Below are positions 37,289 through 48,695 of a stretch of DNA of 64,000 nucleotides, in pieces. Below the pieces are notes generated by a model. It searched no databases. It was not told the origin of the DNA and saw only the letters and a list, made by a program, of their open reading frames with translations. The DNA is taken from positions 22,136 through 86,135 of the forward strand of contig NZ_AJLR01000125.1 of assembly GCF_000307855.1 (NCBI RefSeq), in the 5' to 3' direction. The DNA comes from Schinkia azotoformans LMG 9581. GTDB lineage: Bacteria; Bacillota; Bacilli; Bacillales; Bacillaceae_J. The translations under genes and the position numbers were made by a program. Every line of letters starts with the position of its first letter. The first letter of the stretch is position 1.

Positions 37289-37356
37289 TTGAATTTCCTA
37301 TAATTTGCTCGTTCTATAATTTTAATAATTGCTGTTATAATGAAGAGGTGCTGAAA

Positions 37357-39063
37357 ATGAAACAAAGTAAAATGCTTATTCCTACTTTACGAGATGTACC
37401 AGCTGACGCGGATATAAAAAGCCATCAATTATTATTAAGAGCTGGATTTATGCGTCAAACTGCTTCTGGTGTGTATAGTTACCTGCCTTTAGCAAAGAAA
37501 GTACTACAAAAGGTTGAACAAATTGTTCGGGAAGAAATGGATGCAATCAATGGCTCAGAATTGTTAATGCCAACGTTGCAGCCTGCTGAACTATGGCAAG
37601 AAACAGGACGCTGGTATAATTATGGTGCTGAATTAATGAGAATAAAAGATCGCCATGCCCGTGATTTTGCCCTTGGTCCTACACATGAAGAGGTCATCAC
37701 TTCATTAGTTCGTGACGAAATCAGTTCATATAAAAAGCTTCCGCTTGTCTTATATCAGATACAAACAAAATTCCGTGACGAGGCACGGCCTCGGTTTGGA
37801 CTTTTAAGAGGCCGGGAATTTATTATGAAGGATGCTTATTCATTCCACTCTTCGAAAGAAAGTTTGGACGAGGCTTATAATGACATGGTAAAAGCCTACT
37901 CTAATATTTTCAGAAGATGTGGTTTGAACTTTAGAGCAGTAATCGCTGACTCTGGAGCGATAGGCGGAAAAAATTCACAAGAGTTTATGGTGCTTACAGA
38001 TGTTGGGGAGGATACGATTGCCTTTTCTAATGAATCTGATTTTGCAGCTAATGTCGAAATGGCACCTGTTCACGTTCAATATGAAAAATCTAATGAAGAA
38101 TTAGCAACTTTAGAAAAAATAGAAACGAAAAATCAAAAAACAATTGAGGAAATTTCACGATTTTTAAATGTCGCTAAAGAAAAATGTTTAAAATCATTGC
38201 TCTTTAAAGTAGATGAAAAATATGTGTTAGTCGTGGTTCGTGGTGACCATGAAGTAAATGACATAAAGGTTAAAAATTTATTGGATGCAAAATCGGTGGA
38301 ACTTGCTTCATCTGAAGAAACATTAAATATTTTAAAAGCAGAAGTTGGTTCAGTGGGGCCAATCGGGTTAACGGAAGAAGTTGATATTATTGCAGACTAT
38401 GCTGTTCAATCTGTTGTTAACGGTGTCTGTGGTGCAAATGAAACGGATTACCATTATACCGGTGTAAATATTGGCCGCGATTTTCAGCCAAGTCAGATTG
38501 CTGATTTACGCTTTATTCAAGAAGGTGACCCTTCACCTGATGGAAAGGGAACGATTCAGTTTGCGGAAGGCATTGAAGTTGGACATGTCTTTAAATTGGG
38601 TACGGTTTACAGTGAGTCAATGAAAGCGACTTATCTTGATGAAAATGGAAAGTCACAGCCAATGATTATGGGCTGCTATGGCATCGGCGTTTCAAGAACA
38701 GTAGCAGCCATCGTTGAACAGCATCATGATGAAAATGGCATCATTTGGCCTGTTTCTGTAACACCATTTGAAGTTCATCTTATTCCAATTAATATGAAGA
38801 CAGAAGCTCAAAAAGAACTGGCCGACCAAATCTATAATAAGCTTAACAGAGAATCGGTTTCTGTATTATATGATGATCGTAATGAGCGTCCAGGTGTTAA
38901 ATTTGCAGACTCTGATCTATTTGGTTTCCCAATTCGGATTACGGTTGGTAAGAAAGCGGAAGAGGGCATCGTAGAATTAAAACTTCGTAAGTCTGGGGAA
39001 ACATTAGAAGTAGCCATAGACAATATCGTAGACGTAATTAAAAAGCAATTGAACTCTTATTAG
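37357..39063 (+). CDS. proS: Prolyl-tRNA synthetase, bacterial (ProS type 1)
   Basis: Charges tRNA-Pro. The 568-residue product has class II motifs ([58 protein letters not shown]), an inserted YbaK-type editing domain around residues 225-400 and a C-terminal anticodon-binding domain ([19 protein letters not shown]). ATG 37357 follows GAAGAGGTG. A TATAAT (37336-37341) lies only 15 bp upstream, but no good -35 goes with it. Confidence 0.97.
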   Translation: MKQSKMLIPTLRDVPADADIKSHQLLLRAGFMRQTASGVYSYLPLAKKVLQKVEQIVREEMDAINGSELLMPTLQPAELWQETGRWYNYGAELMRIKDRHARDFALGPTHEEVITSLVRDEISSYKKLPLVLYQIQTKFRDEARPRFGLLRGREFIMKDAYSFHSSKESLDEAYNDMVKAYSNIFRRCGLNFRAVIADSGAIGGKNSQEFMVLTDVGEDTIAFSNESDFAANVEMAPVHVQYEKSNEELATLEKIETKNQKTIEEISRFLNVAKEKCLKSLLFKVDEKYVLVVVRGDHEVNDIKVKNLLDAKSVELASSEETLNILKAEVGSVGPIGLTEEVDIIADYAVQSVVNGVCGANETDYHYTGVNIGRDFQPSQIADLRFIQEGDPSPDGKGTIQFAEGIEVGHVFKLGTVYSESMKATYLDENGKSQPMIMGCYGIGVSRTVAAIVEQHHDENGIIWPVSVTPFEVHLIPINMKTEAQKELADQIYNKLNRESVSVLYDDRNERPGVKFADSDLFGFPIRITVGKKAEEGIVELKLRKSGETLEVAIDNIVDVIKKQLNSY

Positions 39064-39085
39064 TAGAATGGTAATAAAAAAATAT

Positions 39086-39126
39086 AAGGTACCTCTTCTT
39101 CACTGGTGGGGTACCTTCCTTTTGTT
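39086..39126 (+). terminator. Probable terminator of proS
   Basis: Perfect 8-bp stem AAGGTACC / GGTACCTT (39086-39093, 39110-39117), extendable by two pairs, then the interrupted T tract CCTTTTGTTT. It ends just before the polC Shine-Dalgarno, so it may attenuate rather than fully stop transcription. Confidence 0.6.
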
Positions 39127-39145
39127 TCATAGGGGGAGATAAAAA

Positions 39146-42100
39146 GTGTCTCAAGAATTACAGGTTAGAAAAGAACGTTTTCAGTTATTATTAGAGCAAA
39201 TATCCTTGCCAACCATATTAATAGATTCATATTTTCAAGATGCCTGGATTGAAAAAGTAACGATTGAACGCAGCAAAAAATCATGGCATTTCGAATTTGG
39301 ATTACAAACACATATACCTCTTGAAGCGTTCTTACTATTCAAATCTCATTTAATCAATACTTTTAAACAAATCGCTAATGTGACATTTTCACTAACCTAT
39401 TCGGTACAGGCCAATTTTGGAAATGTCGTTTTGGAATATTGGCCATATATTATTGAGCAGCTCGAAGGTATTTCACCAGCAGTTTTATCATTGTTTAGGG
39501 AACACGTGCCAAAACAGCTTGGAAATAAGCTTATTCTAAACGTACGAAATGAACCTGAAGCCATGGCTATTAAAAAGAAATATGCTTCTAATTTCGATAC
39601 TATTTTTCAAACACTAGGTTTTCCTTCTTTTACGATTGAAACTGAAGTGATTCATTTAGAGGAAGAGTATGCAAAATTTAAAGATCAGACAGAACAAGAA
39701 GATCGTTCAAAAATGTTAGAGGCCTTAGTATCATCAGAACAAACTAAAAAACAATCACAGGAGGTTCAAGAGGAACCAACAGGACCTGTAACGATTGGCT
39801 ATATGATTAAAGATGAACCTGTTCCTATTAAGGAAATCCAGGATGAGGAACGGCGGATCACAATTCAAGGGTATGTATTTTTTAGTGAATTGAAGGAACT
39901 GCGAAGTGGTCGCTCTTTGTTAACCTTTAAAATTACGGATTATACTGATTCCTTAATGATTAAAATCTTTTCTCGCGATAAAGATGATGTGTCGCTTCTA
40001 CAAGCGATCAAAAAGGGAATGTGGGTTAAAGTGCGTGGTGGCATCCAAATGGACACATTTGTCCGTGACCTTGTCATGATGGCTCAAGATGTCAATGAAA
40101 TCAAACCTGATGAGCGAGAGGATACTGCAGAGGAAAAAAGGGTGGAACTTCATCTCCATACCCCGATGAGTCAAATGGATGCTATGACCCCCATTTCAGA
40201 TTTAGTTAAACAAGCAAAAAAGTGGGGCCATGAGGCGATTGCCGTAACCGACCATGCTGTTGCTCAATCCTTTCCTGAAGCTTATTCGGCAGGTAAAAAA
40301 AATGGCATCAAAATATTATATGGCTTGGAGGCTAACCTTGTTAATGATGGGGTGCCGATTGCTTATAATCCAAGTCACCGCCTGCTGAATGAAGAGACCT
40401 ACATTGTTTTTGACGTTGAAACAACTGGTCTTTCTGCGGTGTATGACACGATCATCGAGTTGGCTGCTGTTAAAGTAAAAAACGGTGAAATTATTGACCG
40501 TTTTGAAGCCTTTGCCAATCCACATCATCCTCTATCAGCGACAACGATTGAACTGACAGGGATTACGGATGATATGGTGAAGGATGCACCTGATATTGAA
40601 GTTGTTATAAAGCAATTTAAGGATTGGGTAGGCAATGATATTTTAGTTGCTCATAACGCCAGCTTTGATATGGGTTTTTATAACATGGGACTGCAAAAAA
40701 TCGGTCTTGAAAAATCAACCAACCCAGTTATTGATACACTCGAATTAGGACGATACTTATATCCTGAATTAAAGAATCATCGTCTTAACACATTATGTAA
40801 AAAATTTGATATTGAATTAACACAACATCACCGTGCCATTTATGATGCAGAAGCAACAGGTCATTTATTACTAAAAATGCTCAAGGATTGTGATGAAAAG
40901 GAAATTCGTTATCATGATGAATTAAATAACAATATGGGGCAATCGGGTGCTTATAAACGGTCAAGACCATCCCATTGTATCATTTTTGCTCAAAACGATA
41001 TTGGCTTAAAAAACCTATTTAAATTAATCTCTTTTTCCCATGTTGATTATTTTTACAGGGTTCCAAGAATACCAAGGTCATTACTGACAAAATATCGTGA
41101 GGGATTGATTATTGGTTCAGGCTGCGATCAAGGCGAAGTTTTTGAAGCAATGATGCAAAAATCACCGGAAGAAGCTGAGCAAATTGCCGAGTTTTATGAC
41201 TATCTCGAAATTCAGCCGCCTTCCAATTATTATCATCTGATAGAAAAAGAGCTTGTTCGGAATGAACAGGCACTACAAAGTATTTTGAAAAATATAGTAA
41301 AACTTGGAGAAAAGATGGGGAAACCCGTCGTTGCAACCGGCAACGTCCATTATCTAAATAAAGAAGATTATATTTACCGGAAAATCCTGATTGCTTCTCA
41401 AAATGCAAACCCGCTAAATAGACAGACACAGCCGCTCGTTCATTTTAGAACAACGAATGAAATGCTCGAATGTATGGCCTTTTTAGGGGAAGAAAAAGCA
41501 AAGGAAGTCGTCGTTACAAATACTAAAAAAATTGCTGATTCGATTGAGGAAATTAAGCCGATTAAAGACGAGCTTTATACCCCTAAAATTGAAGGAGCAG
41601 ATGAGGAAATTCGGGAAATGAGTTACAATCGGGCCCGTTTAATTTATGGAGAAAACCTACCTGAAATTATCGAGGCCAGACTTGAAAAAGAATTAAAGAG
41701 TATCATCGGGCACGGTTTTGCCGTTATTTATTTGATTTCCCATAAGCTTGTAAAAAAATCACTTAATGACGGGTATCTTGTAGGGTCACGGGGATCGGTG
41801 GGATCTTCCTTTGTTGCGACAATGACTGAAATTACTGAGGTTAATCCATTACCTCCGCATTACGTATGTCCAAATTGCAAGCATTCGGAGTTTTTTAATG
41901 ATGGTTCAGTTGGTTCCGGTTTTGACTTGCCTGATAAAAATTGTCCGGAATGTGGTACAGAATATAAAAAAGATGGACATGATATTCCGTTTGAAACGTT
42001 CTTAGGCTTTAAAGGTGATAAAGTACCAGATATCGATTTGAATTTCTCAGGTGATTATCAGCCGCGGGCTCATAACTACACAAAGGTATTATTCGGTGAG

Positions 42101-43447
42101 GAGTATGTCTATCGTGCCGGTACAATTGGTACAGTTGCCGATAAAACGGCTTTTGGCTATGTGAAAGGCTATGCTTCTGACCATAATCTAACATTTAGAA
42201 ACGCCGAGGTAGAACGCCTTGCCACCGGTTGTACGGGAGTAAAAAGGACAACAGGGCAGCACCCGGGTGGAATTATCGTTATTCCAGATTATATGGATGT
42301 CTACGATTTTACACCAATTCAATATCCGGCTGATGATGTTGATGCAGATTGGAAAACAACCCATTTTGATTTCCACTCGATCCATGATAATGTATTGAAG
42401 CTGGATATACTCGGCCACGACGATCCGACGGTCATTCGGATGCTCCAGGATTTAAGCGGGATTGACCCGAAAACAATTCCAACCGATGATCCAGAAGTAA
42501 TGAAAATTTTCTCCGGACCGGAATCCATCGGGGTTACTGAGGAACAAATTATGTGTAAAACTGGTACATTAGGGATACCGGAATTTGGTACAAAGTTTGT
42601 TAGACAGATGCTTGAAGATACAAAACCAAGTACCTTCTCAGAGCTTGTACAGATTTCCGGTTTATCCCATGGAACCGATGTGTGGCTGAACAACGCGAAT
42701 GAATTGATTCAAAACGGGACATGTACATTAAGCGAAGTAATCGGGTGCCGGGATGATATCATGGTTTATTTAATTTACAAGGGGCTTGATCCATCGTTGG
42801 CCTTTAAAATTATGGAGTCCGTTCGTAAGGGAAAAGGCTTAACAGACGAATTTATCGAAGAAATGAGGAATAATAACGTCCCTCTTTGGTACATTGAATC
42901 ATGTAAAAAAATTAAATATATGTTCCCGAAGGCCCATGCGGCTGCCTATGTTCTTATGGCTGTACGGATAGCCTACTTTAAAGTTCATTTTCCGATTCTT
43001 TTTTATGCGGCCTATTTTACGGTTCGCGCTGATGACTTTGATGTTGAAGCGATGGTGAAGGGAAGCAATGCGATTCGCAGTAAAATTGAAGAAATCAATG
43101 CAAAAGGACTTGAGGCATCTACAAAGGAGAAAAACCTACAAACTGTTTTAGAGTTGGCTTTGGAAATGTGTGAGCGCGGGTTCTCCTTCCAAAAAATCGA
43201 TTTATATCGATCAAGTGCAGCAGAGTTTATTGTTGAGGGCAATACTTTAATACCACCATTCAACTCCATTCCTGGCTTAGGCACAAATGCGGCTATTAAC
43301 ATTGTAAAAGCACGGGAAGATGGTGAGTTTCTATCTAAAGAAGATTTGCAGCAGCGAAGTAAAATATCAAAAACGGTTCTGGAATATCTAGAAAACCAAG
43401 GTTGTCTACAAGGATTACCTGACCAAAACCAGTTGTCGCTATTCTAG
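39146..43447 (+). CDS. polC: DNA polymerase III subunit alpha, Gram-positive PolC type
   Basis: Main replicative DNA polymerase with built-in proofreading. The 1433-residue product has an N-terminal region, an OB fold ([20 protein letters not shown]), a PHP domain ([15 protein letters not shown] near 333) interrupted by a DEDD 3'-5' exonuclease ([19 protein letters not shown] near 421), the palm ([19 protein letters not shown] and [16 protein letters not shown]), a zinc site ([18 protein letters not shown]), and a C-terminal helix-hairpin-helix part ending NQLSLF, a beta-clamp binding peptide. GTG start behind AGGGGGAG. Confidence 0.98.
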   Translation: MSQELQVRKERFQLLLEQISLPTILIDSYFQDAWIEKVTIERSKKSWHFEFGLQTHIPLEAFLLFKSHLINTFKQIANVTFSLTYSVQANFGNVVLEYWPYIIEQLEGISPAVLSLFREHVPKQLGNKLILNVRNEPEAMAIKKKYASNFDTIFQTLGFPSFTIETEVIHLEEEYAKFKDQTEQEDRSKMLEALVSSEQTKKQSQEVQEEPTGPVTIGYMIKDEPVPIKEIQDEERRITIQGYVFFSELKELRSGRSLLTFKITDYTDSLMIKIFSRDKDDVSLLQAIKKGMWVKVRGGIQMDTFVRDLVMMAQDVNEIKPDEREDTAEEKRVELHLHTPMSQMDAMTPISDLVKQAKKWGHEAIAVTDHAVAQSFPEAYSAGKKNGIKILYGLEANLVNDGVPIAYNPSHRLLNEETYIVFDVETTGLSAVYDTIIELAAVKVKNGEIIDRFEAFANPHHPLSATTIELTGITDDMVKDAPDIEVVIKQFKDWVGNDILVAHNASFDMGFYNMGLQKIGLEKSTNPVIDTLELGRYLYPELKNHRLNTLCKKFDIELTQHHRAIYDAEATGHLLLKMLKDCDEKEIRYHDELNNNMGQSGAYKRSRPSHCIIFAQNDIGLKNLFKLISFSHVDYFYRVPRIPRSLLTKYREGLIIGSGCDQGEVFEAMMQKSPEEAEQIAEFYDYLEIQPPSNYYHLIEKELVRNEQALQSILKNIVKLGEKMGKPVVATGNVHYLNKEDYIYRKILIASQNANPLNRQTQPLVHFRTTNEMLECMAFLGEEKAKEVVVTNTKKIADSIEEIKPIKDELYTPKIEGADEEIREMSYNRARLIYGENLPEIIEARLEKELKSIIGHGFAVIYLISHKLVKKSLNDGYLVGSRGSVGSSFVATMTEITEVNPLPPHYVCPNCKHSEFFNDGSVGSGFDLPDKNCPECGTEYKKDGHDIPFETFLGFKGDKVPDIDLNFSGDYQPRAHNYTKVLFGEEYVYRAGTIGTVADKTAFGYVKGYASDHNLTFRNAEVERLATGCTGVKRTTGQHPGGIIVIPDYMDVYDFTPIQYPADDVDADWKTTHFDFHSIHDNVLKLDILGHDDPTVIRMLQDLSGIDPKTIPTDDPEVMKIFSGPESIGVTEEQIMCKTGTLGIPEFGTKFVRQMLEDTKPSTFSELVQISGLSHGTDVWLNNANELIQNGTCTLSEVIGCRDDIMVYLIYKGLDPSLAFKIMESVRKGKGLTDEFIEEMRNNNVPLWYIESCKKIKYMFPKAHAAAYVLMAVRIAYFKVHFPILFYAAYFTVRADDFDVEAMVKGSNAIRSKIEEINAKGLEASTKEKNLQTVLELALEMCERGFSFQKIDLYRSSAAEFIVEGNTLIPPFNSIPGLGTNAAINIVKAREDGEFLSKEDLQQRSKISKTVLEYLENQGCLQGLPDQNQLSLF

Positions 43448-43448
43448 A

Positions 43449-43511
43449 TGTCTAGTTCCAGCGCCCAGCGACTAGTGGACTTCGCTGAACGGGTGCTTTC
43501 GCTTTTCGCTT
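43449..43511 (+). repeat. Dispersed intergenic repeat, copy A
   Basis: Begins one base after the polC stop: TGTCTAGTTCCAGCGCCCAG, then CGACTAGTGGACTTCGCTGA, then ACGGGTGCTTTCGCTTTTCG. AGCGCCC can pair with GGGTGCT and AGCG with CGCT to form a hairpin. Related copies lie at 30751-30801, 53254-53315 and 60050-60107. Confidence 0.7.
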
Positions 43512-43512
43512 G

Positions 43513-43541
43513 TTGCATAAAATTCGGTAATATGGTATATT
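43513..43541 (+). promoter_or_regulatory. Candidate sigma-A promoter of the rimP-nusA operon
   Basis: TTGCAT (43513-43518) and TATATT (43536-43541) with a 17-bp spacer. It would give a leader of about 185 nt before rimP that contains two hairpins. The 288-bp gap between polC and rimP is fully used by the repeat, this promoter and those hairpins. Confidence 0.5.
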
Positions 43542-43575
43542 TTTATCGATGATACGAAAAATATTGGTAAATGTT

Positions 43576-43606
43576 AAAGAGTGGGCTAAAACCCACTCTT
43601 TCGTTT
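43576..43606 (+). terminator. Leader terminator/attenuator upstream of rimP-nusA
   Basis: Perfect 10-bp stem AAAGAGTGGG / CCCACTCTTT, followed by the interrupted T tract CGTTTT. It lies downstream of the candidate rimP promoter, so it would act as a leader terminator as well as ending polC readthrough. Interrupted T tracts are typical of NusA-dependent terminators in B. subtilis. Confidence 0.65.
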
Positions 43607-43650
43607 TCAACTTACTTCTTTAGCATTGATTGCATAAATTTTTCTATTTA

Positions 43651-43680
43651 TCCCTGCTTTAAAAAAGCAGGGAATTTTAT
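43651..43680 (+). terminator. Second leader hairpin upstream of rimP
   Basis: Stem TCCCTGCTT / AAGCAGGGA (43651-43659 and 43665-43673) followed by ATTTTAT, a weak T tract. It could be a second, weak intrinsic terminator in the same leader. Confidence 0.45.
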
Positions 43681-43735
43681 ATCAATTAGTTAGACATCTC
43701 TCATTCGCAAGTTTCTTTTGATAAGGAGGTTTAAT

Positions 43736-44209
43736 ATGAGTAAAAAAGTAACAGAAGTAACGGAAGAACTTGTTCTCCCAATACTTTCTGAGATGAATTT
43801 AGAACTGGTTGATATTGAGTTTGTGAAGGAAGGAAAGAACTGGTACTTACGCGTTTTCATTGATTCAGAAAAAGGAATTGATATAGAGGACTGTGGTAAG
43901 GTAAGTGAAAAATTAAGTGAACAGCTGGATGAAAAAGACCCTATTACATATCCTTATTTTTTGGAAGTGTCTTCGCCTGGAGCTGAACGGCCGCTAAAAA
44001 AATCTGATGATATTAAGAAAGCAATAGGCAAACAAGTTCATATTAAAACATATGAGCCAATAGAATCAGAAAAGGCCTTCGAAGGGAAGTTAATCGACTT
44101 TGATGGGGAAACCTTAAAAGTAGAAGTTTTAATTAAAACAAGAAAAAAACAATTCGATATTCCTTACAATAAAGTTGCTAGCGCACGGCTGGCTGTTACC
44201 TTCCATTAA
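43736..44209 (+). CDS. rimP: Ribosome maturation factor RimP
   Basis: Assists 30S subunit maturation. The 157-residue product has the N-terminal alpha/beta domain ([39 protein letters not shown], the [14 protein letters not shown] motif) and a C-terminal Sm-like barrel. ATG 43736 follows AAGGAGG; a TTG at 43718 precedes that site. First gene of the nusA-infB operon. Confidence 0.97.
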   Translation: MSKKVTEVTEELVLPILSEMNLELVDIEFVKEGKNWYLRVFIDSEKGIDIEDCGKVSEKLSEQLDEKDPITYPYFLEVSSPGAERPLKKSDDIKKAIGKQVHIKTYEPIESEKAFEGKLIDFDGETLKVEVLIKTRKKQFDIPYNKVASARLAVTFH

Positions 44210-44237
44210 GGTTGACTATTTTAAAGGGGAGAAAACA

Positions 44238-45383
44238 ATGAGTAGTGAATTATTAGATGCTTTAACCTTGCTCGAAAAGGAAAAAGGCATCAGTAAAAAT
44301 ATTCTTTTAGAGGCGATTGAAGCGGCCTTAATTTCTGCTTACAAACGAAATTTTAATTCAGCACAAAATGTTCGAGTTGATGTAAACCCTGAAACAGGAA
44401 CAATGCGTGTCTTTGCCAGAAAAGAAGTTGTTGAAGAAGTGTTTGACCCGAGATTAGAAATCTCACATGAAGAAGCTAAAAAGCTTAATCCCAATTATGA
44501 AATTGAAGATGTTGTGGAAATTGAAGTTACACCTAAAGATTTTGGCCGGATTGCAGCACAAACAGCGAAACAGGTTGTTACGCAGCGTGTCCGCGAGGCT
44601 GAAAGAGGTGTCATCTATTCTGAGTATATTGACAGGGAAGAAGACATTATGACTGGAATCGTTCAAAGACAAGACTCCAGATTTATATACGTAAACCTAG
44701 GAAAAATTGAAGCTCTTCTGCCAGTAAGCGAACAAATGCCAAATGAAACGTACAAACCACATGACCGAATTAAGGTCTTTATTACAAAGGTTGAAAAAAC
44801 AACAAAAGGACCACAAATTTTCGTATCAAGAACACATCCTGGACTTTTAAAACGTTTGTTTGAAATTGAAGTTCCAGAAATTTATGATGGTACAGTTGAA
44901 ATAAAATCAGTTTCGCGGGAAGCAGGGGACCGCTCCAAGATTGCTGTTCACTCTGATAATCCCGAGGTTGATCCTGTAGGTTCATGTGTTGGACAAAAAG
45001 GGCAGCGGGTCCAAGCCATTGTTAACGAATTGAAAGGTGAAAAAATTGATATTGTACGCTGGTCAAAGGATCCAGTAGAATATGTAGCCAATGCTTTAAG
45101 CCCTTCCCAGGTAGTAAAAGTAATCGTGGATGAAGAGGAAAAGGCAACAACGGTTATTGTTCCTGATTTCCAGTTATCACTAGCTATTGGAAAAAGAGGA
45201 CAAAATGCAAGGCTGGCTGCAAAATTAACGGGTTGGAAGATCGATATTAAAAGTCTCTCAGAAGCAAAGGAAGAGAACGTACTAGATGAGGAATCAACCG
45301 ACTTTGAAGAACCGCTTTTTTCTGTACAAGATGATTACTTAACAGATAATCAAGATGATGTAGAGGACAAAGAAATAGAGTAG
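44238..45383 (+). CDS. nusA: Transcription termination/antitermination factor NusA
   Basis: RNA polymerase-bound factor that stimulates pausing and intrinsic termination. The 381-residue product has the N-terminal polymerase-binding domain (MSSELLDALTLLEKEKGISK), an S1 domain (IMTGIVQRQDSRFIYVNLGK), and two KH domains (GSCVGQKGQRVQAIVNELKG, LAIGKRGQNARLAAKLTGWK), with an acidic tail in place of the E. coli C-terminal repeats. ATG 44238 follows AAAGGGGAG; the frame upstream lies within rimP. Confidence 0.98.
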   Translation: MSSELLDALTLLEKEKGISKNILLEAIEAALISAYKRNFNSAQNVRVDVNPETGTMRVFARKEVVEEVFDPRLEISHEEAKKLNPNYEIEDVVEIEVTPKDFGRIAAQTAKQVVTQRVREAERGVIYSEYIDREEDIMTGIVQRQDSRFIYVNLGKIEALLPVSEQMPNETYKPHDRIKVFITKVEKTTKGPQIFVSRTHPGLLKRLFEIEVPEIYDGTVEIKSVSREAGDRSKIAVHSDNPEVDPVGSCVGQKGQRVQAIVNELKGEKIDIVRWSKDPVEYVANALSPSQVVKVIVDEEEKATTVIVPDFQLSLAIGKRGQNARLAAKLTGWKIDIKSLSEAKEENVLDEESTDFEEPLFSVQDDYLTDNQDDVEDKEIE

Positions 45384-45394
45384 GGGTGGGCCGG

Positions 45395-45664
45395 ATGAAG
45401 AATCGAAAAGTACCATTGCGCAAGTGTATTGCTAGTCAAGAAATGAAGCCAAAACGTGAACTCATTCGAATAGTCCGTTCAAAAGAAGGTGAACTCTCTA
45501 TCGATCCAACAGGAAAGCAATCAGGTAGAGGTGCTTATCTATCGAAAGATAAGGAATGCATACTACTAGCAAAAAAGAAAAATATTCTTGAAAATCATTT
45601 AGACGTAAAAGTACCGGAATCATTCTATGACGAAATACTCGTTTTTCTTGAAAAGGAGCAGTAA
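45395..45664 (+). CDS. rnpM: RNase P modulator RnpM (YlxR)
   Basis: Small RNA-binding protein recently shown in B. subtilis to bind the RNase P RNA and modulate its activity. The 89-residue product has the YlxR signatures [39 protein letters not shown] and a C-terminal helix. ATG 45395 follows GGGGTGGG; a GTG at 45386 lies in that site. It is in the standard nusA-ylxR-ylxQ-infB order. Confidence 0.93.
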   Translation: MKNRKVPLRKCIASQEMKPKRELIRIVRSKEGELSIDPTGKQSGRGAYLSKDKECILLAKKKNILENHLDVKVPESFYDEILVFLEKEQ

Positions 45665-45669
45665 AAAGG

Positions 45670-45972
45670 TTGAATCAAGAACGTTGGATGTCTTTATTAG
45701 GCCTTATCAATCGAGCAGGTCAGCTAATATCAGGGGAAGAATTAGTATTAAAGGAAATTCGAAAAGGCAAAGCGAAATTAGTCATTTTGTCATCGGACGC
45801 CTCTCATAATACTTCGAAAAAAATTACAGATAAATGTCTATTTTATAAGATCCCTATGAAAAGTGTTACCGACCGGTATATGTTAGGTCAGGCCATTGGA
45901 AAAGACGCTCGTGTAGTAGTAGCGGTTTTAGATAATGGATTTGCAAAGAAATTAGTGGAGTTGCTCGATTAA
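45670..45972 (+). CDS. ylxQ: L7Ae-family ribosomal/K-turn protein YlxQ
   Basis: L7Ae/L30e-fold protein thought to bind kink-turn RNA. The 100-residue product has [40 protein letters not shown] and [23 protein letters not shown] start with AAAGGAG 11-17 bases upstream, inside the ylxR end. Essentiality and target in this organism are unknown. Confidence 0.93.
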   Translation: MNQERWMSLLGLINRAGQLISGEELVLKEIRKGKAKLVILSSDASHNTSKKITDKCLFYKIPMKSVTDRYMLGQAIGKDARVVVAVLDNGFAKKLVELLD

Positions 45973-45991
45973 TTTTCTTGGGGGTGAACGT

Positions 45992-48205
45992 ATGAGTAAA
46001 ATGCGTGTTTACGAATATGCGAAAAAACTTAATAAATCAAGTAAAGAAATTATTACTAAATTAACAGAAAACAATATCGAGGTAGCAAACCATATGTCAA
46101 TGATTGATGAAAATGCAATAAAGATATTAGATACGGCTTATACCACTAATAATGAAAAGACTCAGGCTAAGAAGAGTGAAAGTAATAAACAGAAGCCTGA
46201 GCAAAAGAAAACTAAAAAAGAACCAATTTTACCAAGTACAGATCAAAGTGATTCGGATAATAGCGATGATGATAAGTACAATTACGACAATAAAAAAGCT
46301 AAAGGTCCTAAAAAGGTAAAAGCGAAGCAAGACAAAGAAAAGGATAAAACAGCTGATAATAAAATAACAAAACAAAATCCAAAGAACAAAAGGCAGCATC
46401 CTAATCACCAGCATCAACAAAATCAACAACAAGCACCTAAAAATGAAGAAAGTGCGAAAGTGGTTAAATACGAGGGATCACTAACAGTTGGTGAGCTTGC
46501 CAAAAAACTCAGCAAAGAGCCGTCTGAAATCATTAAAAAGTTAATGATGCTTGGGGTTATGGCAACTATTAATCAAGATTTAGATGATGATACAATTGAA
46601 TTAATTGCATCGGAATTCGGAGTTGAGGTTCAAAAAGAAGTTGTCCTTGATATGACGGATCTTGACAGTTATATTGTTGAAGATAAGCCTGAAGAGTTAG
46701 TGGAAAGACCACCGGTAGTTACAATCATGGGTCACGTTGACCACGGTAAAACAACATTATTGGATTCTATTCGTCATGCGAAAGTTGCTGCAGGAGAAGC
46801 TGGTGGAATTACACAGCATATTGGAGCCTACCAAGTAGAGGTTAACGATAAAAAGATCACATTCCTTGATACTCCTGGACACGAAGCCTTTACAACAATG
46901 CGTGCTCGTGGTGCAAGTGTAACAGATATTACAATTCTAGTTGTTGCTGCTGACGACGGTGTAATGCCACAAACAAAAGAGGCGATCAACCATGCCAAAG
47001 CAGCAGGTGTTCCAATTATTGTTGCTGTTAATAAAATCGATAAAGAGAGTGCAAATCCTGACCGAGTTATGCAGGAATTAACTGAGTTTAATCTAATTCC
47101 TGAAAGCTGGGGCGGCGATACCATTTTTGTTATGCTATCTGCCCTTAAAGGTACAGGAATTGATGAGCTTTTAGAAATGATTTTATTAGTAAGTGAAGTT
47201 GAGGAATATAAGGCTAATCGTGAAAGACTAGCCGTTGGTACTGTAATTGAAGCTAATCTTGATAAAGGTCGTGGACCGGTTGCTACACTTCTTGTTCAAA
47301 ATGGCACATTAAAGGTAGGAGACCCGATTGTTGTCGGCAGTACGTATGGCCGTGTCCGTGCCATGGTGAACGATCTTGGCCGTCGCGTTAAGGTAGCACC
47401 ACCTTCAACACCTGTTGAAATTACTGGCTTGCATGAAGTTCCAAGTGCTGGAGACCGTTTTATCGTATTTGAGGATGAGAAAAAAGCTCGTCAAGTCGGT
47501 GAAGCCCGCGCTCAAAAGCATATTGAAGAACAACGCACGGAGCGAAACAAGGTAAGTCTAGAAGATTTATTTGAGCAAATCAAGCAAGGTGAAATGAAAG
47601 AAATTAATCTTATTGTCAAAGCCGATGTTCATGGTTCTGCTGAAGCAATGTCATCATCATTACAAAAGATTGATGTTGAAGGCGTTAAGGTTAAAATCAT
47701 CCATACTGGTGTAGGTGCGATTACGGAGTCAGACGTTATACTAGCATCTGCTTCTAATGCGATTATCATTGGATTTAATGTTCGCCCTGATGTCAACGCT
47801 AAGAAGACTGCTGAAGTAGAAAACGTTGATATTCGTTTACACCGCATTATCTATAAAGCGATCGAAGAGATTGAAGCAGCTATGAAAGGTATGCTTGATC
47901 CTGAATTTGAAGAAAAAGTAATCGGTCAAGTAGAGGTTCGTAATACTTTTAAAGTGTCTAAAGTAGGAACTATTGCCGGATGTTATGTTACAGACGGAAA
48001 AGTTACCCGTGATTCAGGAATTCGTCTTGTTCGCGATGGTGTCGTTATTTTCGAAGGTGAAGTTGACACATTAAAACGCTTTAAAGACGATGCGAAGGAA
48101 GTAAGTCAAGGGTATGAGTGTGGTATGACGATCAAAAACTTTAATGATATTAAAGAAGGCGACATCATTGAAGCTTATGTGATGGAGGAAATCGAACGTA
48201 AATGA
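45992..48205 (+). CDS. infB: Translation initiation factor IF-2
   Basis: GTPase that places initiator tRNA and joins subunits. The 737-residue product has an IF2N module ([20 protein letters not shown]), a low-complexity Lys/Gln/Asn/Asp linker at about 50-150, a second IF2N, the G domain ([47 protein letters not shown]), then the C-terminal domains that bind fMet-tRNA. ATG behind GGGGGTGAACGT. The linker is species-variable. Confidence 0.98.
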   Translation: MSKMRVYEYAKKLNKSSKEIITKLTENNIEVANHMSMIDENAIKILDTAYTTNNEKTQAKKSESNKQKPEQKKTKKEPILPSTDQSDSDNSDDDKYNYDNKKAKGPKKVKAKQDKEKDKTADNKITKQNPKNKRQHPNHQHQQNQQQAPKNEESAKVVKYEGSLTVGELAKKLSKEPSEIIKKLMMLGVMATINQDLDDDTIELIASEFGVEVQKEVVLDMTDLDSYIVEDKPEELVERPPVVTIMGHVDHGKTTLLDSIRHAKVAAGEAGGITQHIGAYQVEVNDKKITFLDTPGHEAFTTMRARGASVTDITILVVAADDGVMPQTKEAINHAKAAGVPIIVAVNKIDKESANPDRVMQELTEFNLIPESWGGDTIFVMLSALKGTGIDELLEMILLVSEVEEYKANRERLAVGTVIEANLDKGRGPVATLLVQNGTLKVGDPIVVGSTYGRVRAMVNDLGRRVKVAPPSTPVEITGLHEVPSAGDRFIVFEDEKKARQVGEARAQKHIEEQRTERNKVSLEDLFEQIKQGEMKEINLIVKADVHGSAEAMSSSLQKIDVEGVKVKIIHTGVGAITESDVILASASNAIIIGFNVRPDVNAKKTAEVENVDIRLHRIIYKAIEEIEAAMKGMLDPEFEEKVIGQVEVRNTFKVSKVGTIAGCYVTDGKVTRDSGIRLVRDGVVIFEGEVDTLKRFKDDAKEVSQGYECGMTIKNFNDIKEGDIIEAYVMEEIERK

Positions 48206-48280
48206 TAGGTAGTGCATACTGTGAATGCATTATTTACGATGCGAATTCTATAGTCGTTTTTTAAAGTCGAGGTGATCTAC

Positions 48281-48631
48281 ATGACTAATATTCGTTCAAC
48301 CAGAGTCGGAGAACAAATGAAAAAAGAATTAAGTGATATCATTGGCCGTAAAATCAAAGATCCTCGTATTGGTTTTGTCACTGTGACAGACGTTCAGGTA
48401 ACAGGTGACTTGCAACAGGCTAAAGTTTTCATCACTGTCCTTGGTAATGAAGAGCAAAAACAAAATACATTAACAGCTCTAGCAAAGGCGAATGGTTTTA
48501 TCCGTTCTGAAATAGGAAAAAGAATTCGTCTACGAAAAACACCTGAGATTTTCTTTGAGTTTGATGAATCGATTGAATACGGTAATCGAATCGAAACATT
48601 ACTTGAACAATTACACAAGGAAAAAGAGTAA
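48281..48631 (+). CDS. rbfA: Ribosome-binding factor A
   Basis: KH-like factor for 30S maturation and cold adaptation. The 116-residue product has [40 protein letters not shown] and the C-terminal [23 protein letters not shown] 48281 follows CGAGGTGA; a GTG at 48272 is in that site. ylxP (DUF503), which lies between infB and rbfA in B. subtilis, is not here: the 75-bp gap has no coding potential. Confidence 0.97.
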   Translation: MTNIRSTRVGEQMKKELSDIIGRKIKDPRIGFVTVTDVQVTGDLQQAKVFITVLGNEEQKQNTLTALAKANGFIRSEIGKRIRLRKTPEIFFEFDESIEYGNRIETLLEQLHKEKE

Positions 48632-48647
48632 AAGTAACATTAATTCC

Positions 48648-48677
48648 AAGGATAGACTTTTGATAGTCTATCCTTTT
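48648..48677 (+). terminator. Probable terminator between rbfA and truB
   Basis: Perfect 10-bp stem AAGGATAGAC / GTCTATCCTT (48648-48657, 48666-48675) with an 8-nt loop, but only a short T tail (TTTT then CTG), so termination may be partial within the operon. Confidence 0.6.
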
Positions 48678-48695
48678 CTGATAGGGGGGTAAAGA

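Noticed and set aside
37290..37356. T-box leader before proS
   Set aside because: The 68-bp gap is too short for a T-box, and no T-box bulge sequence or terminator pair is present.
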